Notes under the pieces: generated by a model
Databases searched by the model: none
The model's input: only the letters and a program-made list of their open reading frames with translations
What the model was told of the DNA's origin: nothing
Shown: piece by piece, positions 63,110-64,000 of the stretch
Numbering within the stretch: position 1 is the stretch's first letter
How the letters are laid out: every line of letters begins with the position of its first letter
Translations under genes and position numbers: made by a program
Origin: Myxococcales bacterium
GTDB lineage: Bacteria; Lernaellota; Lernaellaia; Lernaellales; Lernaellaceae
Reading direction: 5' to 3'
DNA: 64,000 bases
Assembly (NCBI GenBank): GCA_012517325.1
Contig: JAAYVF010000060.1
Location: 1 to 64,000, forward strand

Positions 63110-64000
63110 CTATTGCAGGTACTGCTTGATTTGCGGCTCGAAATACACCGTCGGGTAACGGTGCGCCATCAGCGATTGCGCCAGGCCGCGGGTCGCCTGT
63201 TCCTGTTTTTCGTCGGACGCCCGCGCCAGGGCCGCGTCTTTCACCTGTTCGAAACTCGGCGTCTCACCGTCGCTGACGAAATCCTTGACGTGTTTGTCGT
63301 AGTAGGCCTTCGCCTCGGCGATGGTGGCCTTGATCTCGTGGCCGACGATTTCGCCCCGCGTCACGTAGCTGAGCGTCCCGACCTCGACCACCTTCTTGCG
63401 CAGTTCGAACTCGGCTGTTTTATCGAGGCCCTGGAGTTCGGCGTAGTGGTGCACCACGTCCTCGCCGATCACGTATTCGAGCATCTCGCGCGCCAGCTTG
63501 GTTTCCTTCAATTTCGCCTTGGCGTCGCGCGGCATTTCCTCGATCCGTTTGAGCAGTTGCCCGATGGTGTACGTGTAATCGGCGCCCGTAGCGAGCGCCT
63601 CGGTGGCGGCCGGATAATTTTCCGGCTTGTCGCCGGGTTTGATTTTCTCGATCAGTTCGTAGTTGATCTTCACCTGGAACTGGGCCATCAATTCGGTTTT
63701 CTTCGCCGCGTAGGCGTCGTCCAGCGCCTTGGACAGCAATTGATAACGCAGCTTCTCCTTGATGTCGGCGAAGGGCACTTGTTCGGGATGCTTGATCGTT
63801 TGGTCGTAGAATGCCTTCACCTGTTCGTCGGTGACGGTGATGTTCTTGAGCAGTTCGCGGCGGACTTCCTCGTTCAGGGCGCTGTATTGTCGCAGGTCGA
63901 GTATCTTTTTGAATTCGGGCGCCTTGAACAGGCGGCGGCGCACTCCCTCGAGGTAGTAGACCGATTCGATCGCCAGTTTCTCGAGGAAATCACGTTTGCC
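63110..64000 (-). CDS. SurA/PpiC-type periplasmic chaperone, C-terminal part (cut by window edge)
   Basis: The frame is open from position 64000 with no start seen, giving at least 296 residues. The chain is charged and mostly helical: KRDFLEKLAIESVYYLEGV, ELLKNITVTDEQVKAFYDQT, FADIKEKLRYQLLSKALDDA. The TDEQVKAFYD and PEQVPFADIKEKL patterns match the helical chaperone modules that flank PpiC/SurA rotamase domains. A second such module appears further on (ATIAEAKAYYDKHVKDFVSD). No rotamase core is seen in the visible part. It probably assists folding of outer-membrane proteins. Confidence 0.75.
   Translation of the reverse strand, partial: GKRDFLEKLAIESVYYLEGVRRRLFKAPEFKKILDLRQYSALNEEVRRELLKNITVTDEQVKAFYDQTIKHPEQVPFADIKEKLRYQLLSKALDDAYAAKKTELMAQFQVKINYELIEKIKPGDKPENYPAATEALATGADYTYTIGQLLKRIEEMPRDAKAKLKETKLAREMLEYVIGEDVVHHYAELQGLDKTAEFELRKKVVEVGTLSYVTRGEIVGHEIKATIAEAKAYYDKHVKDFVSDGETPSFEQVKDAALARASDEKQEQATRGLAQSLMAHRYPTVYFEPQIKQYLQ

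Overview
The window is GC-rich DNA from a Gram-negative, LPS-making bacterium. Evidence for this is a nearly complete lipid A and outer-membrane assembly cluster (lnt, lolC/E, lolD, bamA, skp, lpxD, lpxA, lpxI, lpxB, msbA, waaA), many beta-barrel proteins and signal-peptide lipoproteins, and multiheme c-type cytochromes. The order prfB-lysS-lol-bamA-skp-lpxD-lpxA-oxidoreductase-lpxI-lpxB-msbA-waaA and the HEAT-repeat, NtrC and cytochrome genes point to a deltaproteobacterial-type lineage (Desulfobacterota, Myxococcota or a related uncultured phylum). Lipoproteins with long Asp/Asn-rich linkers fit an uncultured lineage. The assignment is an inference from gene content only.

Layout. 0-2.2 kb is accessory DNA: the 3' end of a large serine recombinase, a small HTH protein, an exported protein with its own promoter, and a gene-poor stretch with a tRNA-like 3' end. 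2.2-9.2 kb (minus) is rnhB-yraN-histidine kinase-NtrC regulator-periplasmic coiled-coil protein-beta-barrel protein-lipoprotein, tightly coupled by ATGA overlaps. 9.4-12.6 kb carries an exported protein and an electron-transfer pair: an 11-heme c/b fusion resembling CbcL and a tetraheme c3 resembling PpcA. 12.7-15 kb is a housekeeping operon (rsmD-coaD-aspartate aminotransferase) behind a good sigma-70-type promoter. 15-17.1 kb holds an Asp/Cys-rich lipoprotein and a decayed insertion-sequence-like remnant. 17.1-22.4 kb (plus) has a small unknown gene, a soluble lytic transglycosylase and a HEAT-repeat protein.

22.4-43.3 kb (minus) is one long envelope-biogenesis cluster from lnt to waaA. It includes prfB with a programmed +1 frameshift, a PAP2-LpxB fusion, a Gfo/Idh oxidoreductase next to lpxA, and a porin-like gene between lpxI and lpxB. 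43.4-51 kb has four large polytopic GT-C-like membrane proteins, three of them in a translationally coupled plus-strand operon. 51-58.8 kb has a TonB-dependent receptor divergent from an RND/MMPL exporter, a LolA-like protein and a DUF1302-like barrel, a probable inner-to-outer-membrane lipid or lipoprotein route. 58.9-62.6 kb is AT-richer accessory DNA with a WD/propeller-like lipoprotein and a decayed gingipain-type (C25) peptidase gene. 62.6-64 kb has a small membrane protein and a SurA-like chaperone/isomerase gene that runs off the edge.

No CRISPR array, rRNA or intact tRNA was seen. The most unusual items are the PAP2-LpxB fusion, the CbcL/c3 electron-transfer pair, the Gfo/Idh gene beside lpxA, and the RND-LolA-barrel exporter set.
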